64,000 nt of DNA from Natronorubrum daqingense (GCF_001971705.1 NZ_CP019327.1:3100001-3164000), one strand, 5' to 3'; counted from the first letter of the stretch, positions 27,169 through 36,326 are shown. Program-made: numbers and translations. The notes: generated from the sequence alone by a model not told the origin.

Positions 27169-27310
27169 TTACTGCCTGTGGCTAACTGACATCCAGTTAT
27201 CAACCTTTCGAGTGCTCGAGCGTCAACGAGCGGTTTCGGACCCTTGTCGCTCTCTTCGAATGGCCGTAAGAAAAAGGCCTATAACCAGTGGCCGTTTGAT
27301 ATCCCGATAG
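27169..27310. promoter_or_regulatory. Divergent tatCt/tatCo promoter region
   Basis: 142 bases between the two start codons. On the plus strand CCTATAACC (about 27277-27285) lies 30 bases before the tatCo ATG. On the minus strand GTTGATAACTGG (about 27192-27203) lies some 27-33 bases before the tatCt ATG. Both imply leaderless transcripts from one shared region. Confidence 0.55.
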
Positions 27311-28432
27311 ATGTCGGACGAGCCGGCGGACGACATGGCTGTCGATGATCCCGCTAGCGACGCCGAGGGGTCGACGGAGACCGACGACGAGCCGCTGCCA
27401 TCCGAGATGGACGGCGAGGAGGACCCGTCCGCCGACGAAGATGCCGAACGGTCAACCGAATCCGACGCTGCGTCCGATGGTGAAGCAGATGACGATTCTG
27501 GCGCTGAAGCCGACAACGCCGAGGCTGACGACGAATCTGACGACGAGGCAGACGGCGCCGAAACTGACGACAACGCGGACGATGCTGAAGGCGACGACGC
27601 GGACCAATCGATCGAAACCGACGGCGAGGGGTACGTCCAGGACCGACCCGACAGCGCCGGGGAACCGGTTGACCCCCTCTCCGACGACGTCGGCGGCATT
27701 TCGACGCCGCCGGACGACGAGGAGATGCCCCTCGCCGACCACATCGAGGAGATGGTCCTTCGATTCGCGGTCGTCATACTCGTCGGTGCGGCCGGGACCG
27801 CGATCGGCTTGCTCTTCGCCTCACAGGGCATCAGCTACGTCTGGGACGACATTTTCCCCGGCGCAGCGGAAAACGCGCCCCCACCACACATTTACCACCC
27901 ACTCGAGCTGTGGTTGACCCGGATCAAGTTCTCGGCCCTGCTCGGAATCATGATGGCGCTGCCGGTGTTCGTCTACCAGTGTTACCGGTTCATGCGACCG
28001 GGACTCTACCCCAACGAGCGCAAGTACTACCTCGCGGCGGTGCCGATGAGCGTCGTCCTCGCCGCCCTCGGGATGTTGTTTTCCTACGTGCTCGTCTTGC
28101 CGATCCTCTTCGAGTACTTCACGTTCTACGCGGAGGGGAGTGCGGACATTGCGTACGCCCTCGGCGAGACCTTCGACCTCGTCATCACGCTGACCGGCTT
28201 CCTCGCGATCGTCTTCCAGATTCCGCTGTTCATCATGCTCGCGATCATGATGGGCGTGACGACCCGGCGGTGGCTGGCCGACAAGCGCCTGTATTTCTGG
28301 GCGGCCTTCTTCGGCCTCTCGTTCATGTTCACCATGGACCCGACGATGATGGCCCCCATCCTGGTCGCTATCACGATGATCATGCTCTTTGAGGGCACGT
28401 TGCTCGTCCTCAAGTGGGTCGGGAAAGAGTAA
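27311..28432 (+). CDS. tatCo: Twin-arginine translocase TatCo, single TatC with acidic extension
   Basis: 373 residues. Residues 1-140 are extremely acidic and low-complexity (Asp/Glu/Ala repeats). The TatC domain follows with six helices: PLADHIEEMVLRF is the N-terminal cytoplasmic segment and YQCYRFMRPGLYPNERKYY is the first cytoplasmic loop, whose Glu (LYxxER) contacts the twin-arginine signal in bacterial TatC. It is the haloarchaeal TatCo. The extension is far longer than in bacterial TatC. Many exported proteins in this window (2391, 16878, 35052, 62883) carry Tat signals. Confidence 0.92.
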   Translation: MSDEPADDMAVDDPASDAEGSTETDDEPLPSEMDGEEDPSADEDAERSTESDAASDGEADDDSGAEADNAEADDESDDEADGAETDDNADDAEGDDADQSIETDGEGYVQDRPDSAGEPVDPLSDDVGGISTPPDDEEMPLADHIEEMVLRFAVVILVGAAGTAIGLLFASQGISYVWDDIFPGAAENAPPPHIYHPLELWLTRIKFSALLGIMMALPVFVYQCYRFMRPGLYPNERKYYLAAVPMSVVLAALGMLFSYVLVLPILFEYFTFYAEGSADIAYALGETFDLVITLTGFLAIVFQIPLFIMLAIMMGVTTRRWLADKRLYFWAAFFGLSFMFTMDPTMMAPILVAITMIMLFEGTLLVLKWVGKE

Positions 28433-28604
28433 GCCCGTCCACACCGTTGTTCTTCAACTCGATCGTTCGCCCGCTCGAGTGGGGTGAATTCCGTGGATGG
28501 TCGTACAGAAACCCGCCGGTACTCGAGCGATTCGGTCCTTATATTCTCCCTATCCATCGGTAGATTACTGGATCGGCGACTTCTTCAGTCAAAAAGTAGG
28601 ATAT

Positions 28605-28624
28605 TGTAAACGATCACGGTTTAG
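28605..28624 (+). promoter_or_regulatory. Nitrate-cluster upstream element, copy 1 (short form)
   Basis: TGTAAACGATCACGGTTTAG, sharing its first 13 bases with the longer elements before the transporter and nirA genes. The two half-sites TGTAAAC and GTTTAG are seven bases apart here instead of 15. About 120 bases before the nasA start. Confidence 0.5.
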
Positions 28625-28689
28625 TAGCTTCATACGTTTTCTATCGTCGTGAAATAGTCTATGAGTTTGAGTGAAATGGCGTTCGATTG

Positions 28690-28708
28690 GTGTGTTTGTA
28701 AACCACAC
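28690..28708 (+). promoter_or_regulatory. Inverted repeat containing TTTGTAAAC, close to nasA
   Basis: An imperfect inverted repeat, arms GTGTGTTT and AAACCACAC with one bulged base, centred on TTTGTAAAC, the same half-site as in the shared element. It sits 35-55 bases before the nasA start and could be the operator proper. Confidence 0.4.
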
Positions 28709-28743
28709 ACTCGTCGTGGCGACGCCGACTCGAGGTGGCGTGT

Positions 28744-30879
28744 GTGACGGAACTCGTACCGACGACCTGCATGCGATGTGCCGTCGGCTGCGGACACGTC
28801 CACCGGCCCGTCGAACAGGGGTACGGCCTCGACGTCGTTCGTGGCGACGCCGCCCATCCAGTCAACAACGGACTCGCCTGCCAGCGCGGGATCAGCGAGT
28901 CCGTCGACCCCGGCGACAAGTGGCTCACCCGCCCGCTCGTCCGACGAGACGGTGAACTGGTGGCGACGACCTGGGAGACGGCCCTCGAGCGCGCGGCGGA
29001 AGGCCTCGATACGGCACTCGAGGACGGCCCCGATAGCGTCGCCGTGTTGGGAAGCGGCCAGCAGACCAACGAGGCGGCCTACGCCCTCGGGAAGCTCGCT
29101 CGCGGCGGATTCGGAACCAGCTACTACGACGCCAACACGACGCTGTGTATGGCCTCGGCGGTCACCGCCTACTACGACGCATTCGGCAGCGACGCCCCGC
29201 CGCCGACGTACGACGACATTCCCGAGGCCGAGACCCACCTCGTCTGGGGGGCCAACCCCGCTGCGGCCCACCCGGTCATGTTTCGGTGGATCAATCAGTC
29301 CGCGGACGCCGCAGACTCCGAACTGATCGTCGTCGACCCCATCGAGAGCGAGACCGTCGAGGTCGCGGACTATCACGTGCCACTCGAGCCCGGCGGCGAC
29401 GTCGACCTCGCGCGGGCGATTCTCGCTCGAGCCGTCGAAACCGACCGCGTCGACGAGGAGTTCGTCGCCGACGCGACCGACGGATTCGACGAACTCTGCG
29501 ACCAGCTTCCGGACGCCGCCGACGCGGCCGAGGCCGCCGGCGTCACCCTCGAGATGGTCGACCGAATCGCAACGGCACTCGAGTCGCCGACGCTGCTCTA
29601 CTGGGGGATGGGGATCAATCAGAGTGTCAACGGAACCGCCGCTTCGGGCGCGTTGATCGATCTCTGTCTGGCGACGGGCAACCTCCGTCCCGGTTCGGGG
29701 CCGTTCTCGCTGACCGGCCAGGCGAACTCGATGGGGACGCGCGTCTGTTCCTCGAAGGGGACCTGGCCGGGCCACCGCCCCTTCGGCGACGCCGAGCACC
29801 GCAACGCGGTCGCCGAGGCGTGGGACGTTCCCGAATCGAGACTTCCCGCCGATCCCGGCCCCGGTCCCGTCGGTATCGTCGATGCGATCGGCGAGGACGT
29901 CTCCGCCGTCTACGCGGTTGCGACCAACCCGCTCGCGGGGATGCCGGATACGACGCACGTCCGCGAGCAACTCGAGGACGCGTTTCTCGTCGTCCAGGAC
30001 GCGTTCCGCAGCGAGACGGTCGAACTCGCCGACGTCGTCCTCCCGGCGGCGACGTGGGGCGAATCGTCGGGCACGACGACCAACATGGAGCGCACCGTCT
30101 CGCGCGTCCGCGCGGCGACGGAGACGCCCGCCGGCGTCAGAACCGACCTCGAGTTGATCGGCGACCTCGCGGACCGACTGGTCCCCTCCCTCTTCGAGGA
30201 GTCCCTCGAGCCCGAATCGGTCTTCGCGGAACTGGCTGCCCTGACGGAAGGGACGCCCGCCGACCTCTCGGGGATCAGCTACGAGCGTCTCGATCACGAG
30301 GTTGCGGTTCGATGGCCGGCACCCGAACCCGACGTCTCGGCGGGGTACCGCTACTACGACGGTCCGGCGAGAGACGACGACGAGCGAAAGACGACCGGCG
30401 AAGAGCGGGCGGAGTCGTGGTCGTTTCCGACGCCGACCGGTCGCGCGCAGTTCTCGACGGGGACGACACAGCCCCTCCCCGAGCCCACAGACGAGACCTA
30501 TCCGCTCACTTTGACGACGGCTCGGCGACCGGACGCGTACAACACGGGCGTGCGAGCCCGCGAAGACGAGCCGACGGCCCGCGTCAGCCCCGCGACGGCC
30601 GTCGCCCTCGCCGACGAACTCGAGTCTGGCGAGTCGGAGGGCGATGGCGGATACGGCCGCGTCGTCTCCCGGCGCGGATCGATCACCGTTCGCGTCGAAC
30701 CCGACGAGTCGATCCCCGACGGCGTCGTCTGGCTGCCGATCCACCAGCCCGCGGTGAACGAACTCACCGTCTCTGCCGTCGACCCGCGCTCGAAGGAACC
30801 GAACTTCAAGCAGTGTGCCGTCCGTCTCGAGCGCCCGCGAGATCGTCCGACGAGCGCCCTCGCCGACGCGAGCGCGTGA
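28744..30879 (+). CDS. nasA: Assimilatory nitrate reductase, molybdopterin catalytic subunit
   Basis: 711 residues from GTG 28744 (another GTG lies 9 bases upstream). The N-terminal 4Fe-4S site is TTCMRCAVGC with the fourth Cys in LACQRG. The Mo-ligand Cys is in ANTTLCMASAVTAYY, the arrangement of Nas/Nap-type reductases. Further MGD-binding segments are GANPAAAHPV, GQANSMGTRV and the C-terminal NELTVSAVDPRSKEPNFK. It has no Tat signal, so it works in the cytoplasm with ferredoxin as likely electron donor, reducing nitrate to nitrite. First gene of the nitrate cluster. Confidence 0.92.
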   Translation: MTELVPTTCMRCAVGCGHVHRPVEQGYGLDVVRGDAAHPVNNGLACQRGISESVDPGDKWLTRPLVRRDGELVATTWETALERAAEGLDTALEDGPDSVAVLGSGQQTNEAAYALGKLARGGFGTSYYDANTTLCMASAVTAYYDAFGSDAPPPTYDDIPEAETHLVWGANPAAAHPVMFRWINQSADAADSELIVVDPIESETVEVADYHVPLEPGGDVDLARAILARAVETDRVDEEFVADATDGFDELCDQLPDAADAAEAAGVTLEMVDRIATALESPTLLYWGMGINQSVNGTAASGALIDLCLATGNLRPGSGPFSLTGQANSMGTRVCSSKGTWPGHRPFGDAEHRNAVAEAWDVPESRLPADPGPGPVGIVDAIGEDVSAVYAVATNPLAGMPDTTHVREQLEDAFLVVQDAFRSETVELADVVLPAATWGESSGTTTNMERTVSRVRAATETPAGVRTDLELIGDLADRLVPSLFEESLEPESVFAELAALTEGTPADLSGISYERLDHEVAVRWPAPEPDVSAGYRYYDGPARDDDERKTTGEERAESWSFPTPTGRAQFSTGTTQPLPEPTDETYPLTLTTARRPDAYNTGVRAREDEPTARVSPATAVALADELESGESEGDGGYGRVVSRRGSITVRVEPDESIPDGVVWLPIHQPAVNELTVSAVDPRSKEPNFKQCAVRLERPRDRPTSALADASA

Positions 30880-31111
30880 AGGCGAGCGCTGTGTCCCTCC
30901 GTCTAGCGAGCGCGCGTCGACGACGACCGCCGCCCGCCGACCTCGAGCCGACGTTTCGATCCGCGTTCGTGTGATTTGGTCACGGATCGCACCGTTTCTG
31001 GTTTCCGTTCGTCAAACAATGGGCGGTTTCGCTCGCACCATCGTCCTAATATTGGCTATATCTGATTTGATATCCGATTTCCTCCACCAAATCTCTAAAC
31101 ATTCGGCCATC

Positions 31112-31147
31112 TGTAAACGATCACTGTTATGTGGTTTAGAAACGTGG
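31112..31147 (+). promoter_or_regulatory. Nitrate-cluster upstream element, copy 2
   Basis: A 36-base element with half-sites TGTAAAC and GTTTAGA separated by 15 bases that contain a TATA-like TGTTATGTG. About 30 of 36 positions equal those of copy 3. It lies some 190 bases before the transporter start, so the mRNA would have a long leader. The rest of the 457-base gap 30880-31336 shows an AT-rich zone at 31010-31110 and no gene; a MVWIVHSR-stop mini frame begins near 31193. Confidence 0.6.
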
Positions 31148-31336
31148 CCGTGTAATGTGAATTGAAGCGTGTTTGGAGGAAAAATAACGGCCGATGGTTT
31201 GGATCGTTCACTCGAGGTGAGTCGCCGTGACGCGTAGGTACTGGCCGACGCGGTGCGTGAAATCGGCCGGAAGCGGTCGAGGTACAGCTGGGAATCCGAA
31301 TCGAACCGTCGTTTGGACGACTGTCCAGGTGAGGCG

Positions 31337-32665
31337 ATGACCGGAGCCGACGCCGCCCCAATCCGCGGCAATCAACACCGAGCGCTCTCGATTCTGACGA
31401 TCGGGTATTTCGTCGGCTTCGCCGGTGTCGTCGTCTACGGCCCCGTCGCGACCGAGTTCGAAGACGTGCTGGGGCTCTCCGGCGTGTTGCTCGGATTATT
31501 GGTCGCGGCCCCGCAGTTGACGGGGTCGCTGTTGCGCATTCCCTTCAGCGCGTGGGCCGACAGCGCCGGTGCCAAGAAACCCTTCGCCATCCTGCTCGGC
31601 CTGTCGGCGCTCGGCATGGGCGGCCTGTTGACGATCCTGATCACGACCTATCCCGACGGATTGTCGATGGTCCATTACCCCCTCATCTTCGTCTTCGGCG
31701 CGCTCAGCGGCTGCGGGATCGCGGCCTTTTCCGTCGGAATCACCGACATCACCTACTGGTACCGCGCGAACCGCCGGGGAACGATGCTCGCACTCTTCGC
31801 CGGACTCGGGACGACCTCGCCCGGCCTGTTCACGATCGTCTCGCCCATCGCGCTCGGTGCCGTGGGCCTGACGGGGACGTACGCCGCCTGGTTCGTCTTC
31901 CTCCTCGTCGGTACCGTCGTCTTCGTGATGTTCGCCGTCGATTCGCCGTACTTCCAGTATCGAAAGCGCGGCCTCGAGGAGTCCGAGGCGAAAGCGAAGG
32001 CAGCGGATGCCGGCCAGGAGTTGTTCCCCAGTGGTGACGCGATGCAGTCGATCCGAACGGCGGCGACGATCCCGCGCTCGTGGATGCTCACGGCGATGTT
32101 CTTCGTCTCCTTCGGGGGCTACCTCGCGCTAACCACCTGGTATCCCTCCTACTGGCACAATCTCCACGGACTGGACATCCAGACCGCAGGGATCGTCACG
32201 GCCCTGACGTTCACGCTCCTCTCGGCGCTCTTTCGCGCCGCGGGTGGCGCAGTCAGCGACCGCTTCGGCGGCGAAGTAACGACGATCTCGAGTTTCGTCG
32301 TCGTCGTGGTCTCGACGCTCGCACTCGTGTTCACGCACGACCTTTACGTCGCACTCGTCGCCACGGTGACGCTCGGTGCCGGATTGGGGGTCGCGAGCGC
32401 GGCGATCTACCAGCTCCTGCCGCGATACGTTCCCGACGCTGTCGGCGGTGCGTCGGGTCTCGTCGGCGGACTCGGTGGTTTCGGCGGGTTCGTCGTGCCG
32501 CCGATTCTCGGTCTGTTCGTCGATTTGCAGGGTGTAAGCGGCTACGCGACCGGGTTCGTCGTCTACCTCGTTGTCGGACTCCTCGCACTCGCCATCGCCG
32601 TCTCCCTCTATCGAGACCAGCCAGCACCGACGACACCGTCCGTTCCGGCCCCCGCGGACGACTGA
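31337..32665 (+). CDS. nasB: NarK-type MFS nitrate/nitrite transporter
   Basis: 442 residues, 12 membrane helices of the major facilitator superfamily. The helix-5 nitrate signature is seen as RGTMLALFAGLGTTSPG and the helix-11 signature as SGLVGGLGGFGGFVVPPILG. Takes up nitrate into the cytoplasm for NasA. In Haloferax mediterranei the equivalent gene nasB lies with nasA, and the order here is the same, but a separate shared element precedes it. Starts at ATG 31337; a GTG frame extends 28 codons further upstream into hydrophilic sequence and is less likely. Confidence 0.9.
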   Translation: MTGADAAPIRGNQHRALSILTIGYFVGFAGVVVYGPVATEFEDVLGLSGVLLGLLVAAPQLTGSLLRIPFSAWADSAGAKKPFAILLGLSALGMGGLLTILITTYPDGLSMVHYPLIFVFGALSGCGIAAFSVGITDITYWYRANRRGTMLALFAGLGTTSPGLFTIVSPIALGAVGLTGTYAAWFVFLLVGTVVFVMFAVDSPYFQYRKRGLEESEAKAKAADAGQELFPSGDAMQSIRTAATIPRSWMLTAMFFVSFGGYLALTTWYPSYWHNLHGLDIQTAGIVTALTFTLLSALFRAAGGAVSDRFGGEVTTISSFVVVVVSTLALVFTHDLYVALVATVTLGAGLGVASAAIYQLLPRYVPDAVGGASGLVGGLGGFGGFVVPPILGLFVDLQGVSGYATGFVVYLVVGLLALAIAVSLYRDQPAPTTPSVPAPADD

Positions 32666-32820
32666 CGCCGCGGCGTCGCTGCGCTCGTTTTCTCGAGTCG
32701 CGTCCGGCCCTCACATCTTCAACTAGCGCCGACGATCGCTTCCGATTCACATCCTAATACAGTCAATATTCGATTGTAGATACTCCGTTCGACGACTAAC
32801 AATACTAAAAATTAGTTATT

Positions 32821-32856
32821 TGTAAACGATTACTATTATAGGGTTTAGAGACGTGG
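32821..32856 (+). promoter_or_regulatory. Nitrate-cluster upstream element, copy 3, with TATA box
   Basis: Same 36-base element as copy 2: TGTAAAC, a TATA-like ACTATTATAGG, then GTTTAGA and ACGTGG. With the TATA centre near 32837, transcription should begin near 32862, just before a small frame that overlaps the nirA start. Confidence 0.65.
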
Positions 32857-32865
32857 GTTTGAAAC

Positions 32866-32946
32866 ATGAATTCCGAAACAACTGAGAGGGAAACGCTGCG
32901 TATGGAGTCGGAATGTGGTTTCGAGGTGGTCGTCGATGGTCCATAA
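32866..32946 (+). CDS. Possible 26-residue leader peptide before nirA
   Basis: ATG 32866 would be the first start codon on the mRNA, four or so bases from the predicted transcript end, and the frame (MNSETTERETLRMESECG to VVVDGP) stops at 32946, ten bases inside nirA in another frame. The position suits leaderless translation followed by re-initiation at nirA. It may also be chance. Confidence 0.3.
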   Translation: MNSETTERETLRMESECGFEVVVDGP

Positions 32947-34699
32947 GAAAGAAGACCAGAAAGACGACTGCTACGGCGACGAGGTTCGCGAACACATTCT
33001 CGAGTTCGCGGAAAACGGTGGCTACGAGGCCATTCCGGAAGACGAACGCGAGACGTGGTTCACCCGGTTCAAATTCTGGGGGCTCTTCCACCAGCGCAGC
33101 GGACAGGAGTCGTACTTCATGATGCGACTGACGAACGCCAGCGGTATCTTGGAACCGGGACAACTCCGAGCCATCGGCGAAGTCGCCGGCGAGTACGCGA
33201 CCGGTCCCGTCGAAAACCCCGAGTTCGGAAACGGCTGGATCGATCTCACGACCCGACAGTCCGTCCAACTGCACTGGCTCAAACTCGAGGACGTGCCGGA
33301 AATCTGGGAGCAACTCGAGGCCGAGGGCGTCCACTCCCGGTCGGCGGGCGGCGATACGATGCGGAACATTTCGGGTTCCGCCCTCCACGGCAAGGTCGAG
33401 GAGTACGTCGACTCCGGCCCGCTACTCGAGCGCTTCGAGGAGGAACTTCGCGGTGACGACGCGCTCGCGAACATGCCCCGGAAGTTCAACATCAGCGTGA
33501 CCGGGACGAAATCCGGCTGTGCGCAGGATTCGCTCAACGATATCGGCTTCGAGCCGGCCAGAAAGGAGATCGGGGGCGAGACGGTCAAGGGATTCAACGT
33601 GCGCATCGGCGGCGGCCTCGGCGGCCGACAGCCCCGTGCTGCGACGCCACTCGACGTCTTCGTTCGACCCGAAAACGCCTACGAGGTCGGCCGCGGATTC
33701 GTCCAACTCTACCACGACTACGGCGGTCGACAGAACCGTTCGAAGAATCGGACTCGCTTTTTCGCCGACGACTGGGGAATGGAGAAGATTCGCGAGACGC
33801 TCCAAGAAGAGTACGTCGACTTCGAGATGCACCGTGCGGGCGAGGACTTCCGCGAGGAGTACACCTACAACGCCGGTTCGACGACCGAAGGTAAACACGA
33901 CCACGTCGGCGTCTACGAGCAGAAACAGGACGGCCTCAACTACGTCGGGCTGAGCGTTCCCATCGGTCGCCTGCCCGCCGAGGACGCCGTCGCCCTCGCC
34001 GACCTCGCCGACGAGTACGGCTCCGGCGAACTCCGTCTCACCCGCCGCCAGAACCCGGTCATCGTCGACGTGCACGACGACGACCTCGAGTCCCTGCTCG
34101 CGGATCCGCTCCTCGCTTCGTACCCGCCCGAACCGAGCCCCTTCGAGCGCGGGGCGATGGCCTGTACGGGCACCGAGTTCTGTTCGATCGCGCTCACGGA
34201 AACGAAGGGTCGGATGGCGCGAATGCTGCGCTGGCTCAACGCGAACGTCGACCTGCCCGAGGACGTCGGCAAGATCAAGATGCACTACTCCGGGTGTACC
34301 GCCGACTGCGGACAGGCGATGACGGCCGATATCGGCCTCCAGGGAATGCGCGCCCGGAAGGACGGCCAGATGGTCGAGGCATTCGACATCGGCGTTGGCG
34401 GCGGCGTTGGCGAGAACCCGTCGTTCGTCGAGTGGATCCAACAGCGCGTTCCGGCGGACGAAGCACCCGGCGCGATCCGCAATCTGTTGGAGGCGTTTGC
34501 AGCCCACAGAAGTGATGGACAGACGTTCCGCCAGTGGGTCGAGTCGGTCGGCACCGAGGCGCTCGTCGAGTTCTGCGAACCCGAAGAGACCGACTTCGAG
34601 GCACCGTACATGGCCGACGCGAAGCAATCCTGGTACCCCTTCGCGGAGGAACCGTCGGCGAGCGCGGCTGAAGGGTCGGTCGCTCCGTCCGACGACTGA
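32936..34699 (+). CDS. nirA: Ferredoxin-nitrite reductase (siroheme, 4Fe-4S)
   Basis: 587 residues, the two-repeat nitrite/sulfite reductase fold. The four Cys that bind the 4Fe-4S cluster bridged to siroheme are in ACTGTEFCSIALTETK and YSGCTADCGQ (near residues 400-465). Repeats GNGWIDLTTRQSVQLHWL and SGELRLTRRQNPVIVDV carry siroheme-contacting Arg residues. It reduces nitrite to ammonium with six electrons from ferredoxin; haloarchaeal name nasD. ATG 32936 begins MVHKKEDQKDDCYGDEVRE. HemL and HemB for the tetrapyrrole are encoded downstream in the window. Confidence 0.9.
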   Translation: MVHKKEDQKDDCYGDEVREHILEFAENGGYEAIPEDERETWFTRFKFWGLFHQRSGQESYFMMRLTNASGILEPGQLRAIGEVAGEYATGPVENPEFGNGWIDLTTRQSVQLHWLKLEDVPEIWEQLEAEGVHSRSAGGDTMRNISGSALHGKVEEYVDSGPLLERFEEELRGDDALANMPRKFNISVTGTKSGCAQDSLNDIGFEPARKEIGGETVKGFNVRIGGGLGGRQPRAATPLDVFVRPENAYEVGRGFVQLYHDYGGRQNRSKNRTRFFADDWGMEKIRETLQEEYVDFEMHRAGEDFREEYTYNAGSTTEGKHDHVGVYEQKQDGLNYVGLSVPIGRLPAEDAVALADLADEYGSGELRLTRRQNPVIVDVHDDDLESLLADPLLASYPPEPSPFERGAMACTGTEFCSIALTETKGRMARMLRWLNANVDLPEDVGKIKMHYSGCTADCGQAMTADIGLQGMRARKDGQMVEAFDIGVGGGVGENPSFVEWIQQRVPADEAPGAIRNLLEAFAAHRSDGQTFRQWVESVGTEALVEFCEPEETDFEAPYMADAKQSWYPFAEEPSASAAEGSVAPSDD

Positions 34700-35051
34700 G
34701 ACGGTCCGTTGTGATTCGGTACCGGCAATCGCTCGACCAGGGCAGCGATCATCACTAAAACGGTTCACCGATTCGTACGAGCGGTCTGGTGGCGCATTTA
34801 TTGGTGTCACTGCAGGACGGTCGGGACTGCACCGAGACTGACGGACACCAATCCGTCTGCGGTCGACTCAACGCACAGCCGTCTCTTTTCAGGTACAATA
34901 TTCGACATGTTACTCCGAAAGCACAGGTCTTTTCCGGACGCTGTCATTATCATGGGTCAGTTGTCATTGATCGGCTCAATTACTGCTGTTATCGGTCGAT
35001 TTGATAGTACCACTACGATGGAAACTCTGCACACGCGACGATAGCACACTC
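34700..35051. other. 352-base gap between nirA and the TRAP operon
   Basis: No gene. AT-richer patches at 34890-35010. TTATCGG near 34989 could be the TATA box of the TRAP operon. A TTG at 35001 opens the dctP frame and an ATG at 35019 is out of frame. No repeat or hairpin stands out. Confidence 0.4.
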
Positions 35052-36326
35052 GTGATACGCGTAACTGATGACACGACAGATAGCGATAGCACTGCTCGAG
35101 AATCACCGACGCGAGATTCGCCGAACACCGATGGGACGCCGACGCGGCGAGCATACCTCGGCACCCTCGGTACTCTCGCAGCGACGGGCGTGAGTGCGGG
35201 TTGTATCGACGTGACGACGGGAACCGACGGCGACGACGTGACCGAGTTCACCGCGGGGACGTTCGCCCACGAGGGCGGCCACTGCATGGACTGCGTGGAC
35301 CCCTCTCCGGGCTGGGCGATCAGCGAGGAACTCGAGGAGCGTTCCGGCGGTGACGTGGTGATGAACCTCCACGGGGAAGACCAGGTCTGTGACAGCACGA
35401 CCTGCGGTGGGAAAGCCCAGCAGGGCATTCTCGAGGCCGGCTACGCCTCGATTGCCAACGGGAACAACTTCTGGCCGGAGAACAACATCTGGTTACTCCC
35501 GTATACGTTTCCGAACCGGGCGTCGCTCTCTTACACGCTCTTCGACGAGCGAATCTGGGAGAATTACTGGGTGCCCTTCGCCCAGCAGTACGGAATCTTC
35601 CCGTTCTACGCCTGGTCGCCGTCGCTCCGGAATCTCTTGCTCTCGGAGGAGGCGACGGAGATCGCAGACGGACGGGTGCGAACGCCCGACGACCTCGAGG
35701 AGATTCGACTCCGTCGCTCGAACTCGCGACCGCCGAAAGTCGCGCTCGAGGAGTGGGGGGCGACCGCACCCGAACTCTCGTGGGGCGACACCGTCCAGGG
35801 GATGGACACGGGCGTCGTCCACGGCCTCGAGACGTGGTCGGGAGTCGGGATCGCCGGCGGTATGGACGAGGTCGTCGATCAGGTGACGCTCGTCGACTTC
35901 ATGGCCGGACAGGGCGTCATGTGGGTCAGTACCGACTGGCTGCAATCGCTCTCCGACGACCACCGGCAACTCATCGCCGACGTGACTCGCGAACTGAGCG
36001 AGGCGGTCATCCAGCAGACCGACGAAATCGTCGACGAACGCGTCGGCCACGCGGATCCGCCCCCGGAGGATACCGGCTACGGCGAGCAGGACATCACCGT
36101 CAACGACCTCGACGACGACGAACTCGAGCAGTGGCGCGATCCCGTCGATCCCGCCGAGAACCCGGAGATGTACGAGGAAGAACTCGAGCGCGTCGAGGCG
36201 ATGGACCTCCCGGTGGACGACTTCTACGACTACATCTGGGAAATCGCACGCGAATCGAGCGTTCCGGATTCGGCTGCCGACGTCACGCTCGACGCCTGGT
36301 GGGGTGAGTACCTTGCCCAACTCTAA
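35052..36326 (+). CDS. dctP: TRAP transporter solute-binding lipoprotein (DctP-type)
   Basis: 424 residues from GTG 35052 (a TTG 17 codons earlier is an alternative). TRRAYLGTLGTLAATGVSAGC is a Tat lipoprotein signal with the lipid Cys at 51. The mature protein has the DctP pattern, including RLRRSNSRPPKVALEEWGA and DTVQGMDTGVVHGLETW, the Arg that grips a carboxylate and the following hinge. Unusually it has Cys pairs GGHCMDC and VCDSTTCGG in the extracellular domain. Ligand is probably an organic acid. Overlaps dctQ by 23 bases. Confidence 0.85.
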   Translation: MIRVTDDTTDSDSTARESPTRDSPNTDGTPTRRAYLGTLGTLAATGVSAGCIDVTTGTDGDDVTEFTAGTFAHEGGHCMDCVDPSPGWAISEELEERSGGDVVMNLHGEDQVCDSTTCGGKAQQGILEAGYASIANGNNFWPENNIWLLPYTFPNRASLSYTLFDERIWENYWVPFAQQYGIFPFYAWSPSLRNLLLSEEATEIADGRVRTPDDLEEIRLRRSNSRPPKVALEEWGATAPELSWGDTVQGMDTGVVHGLETWSGVGIAGGMDEVVDQVTLVDFMAGQGVMWVSTDWLQSLSDDHRQLIADVTRELSEAVIQQTDEIVDERVGHADPPPEDTGYGEQDITVNDLDDDELEQWRDPVDPAENPEMYEEELERVEAMDLPVDDFYDYIWEIARESSVPDSAADVTLDAWWGEYLAQL

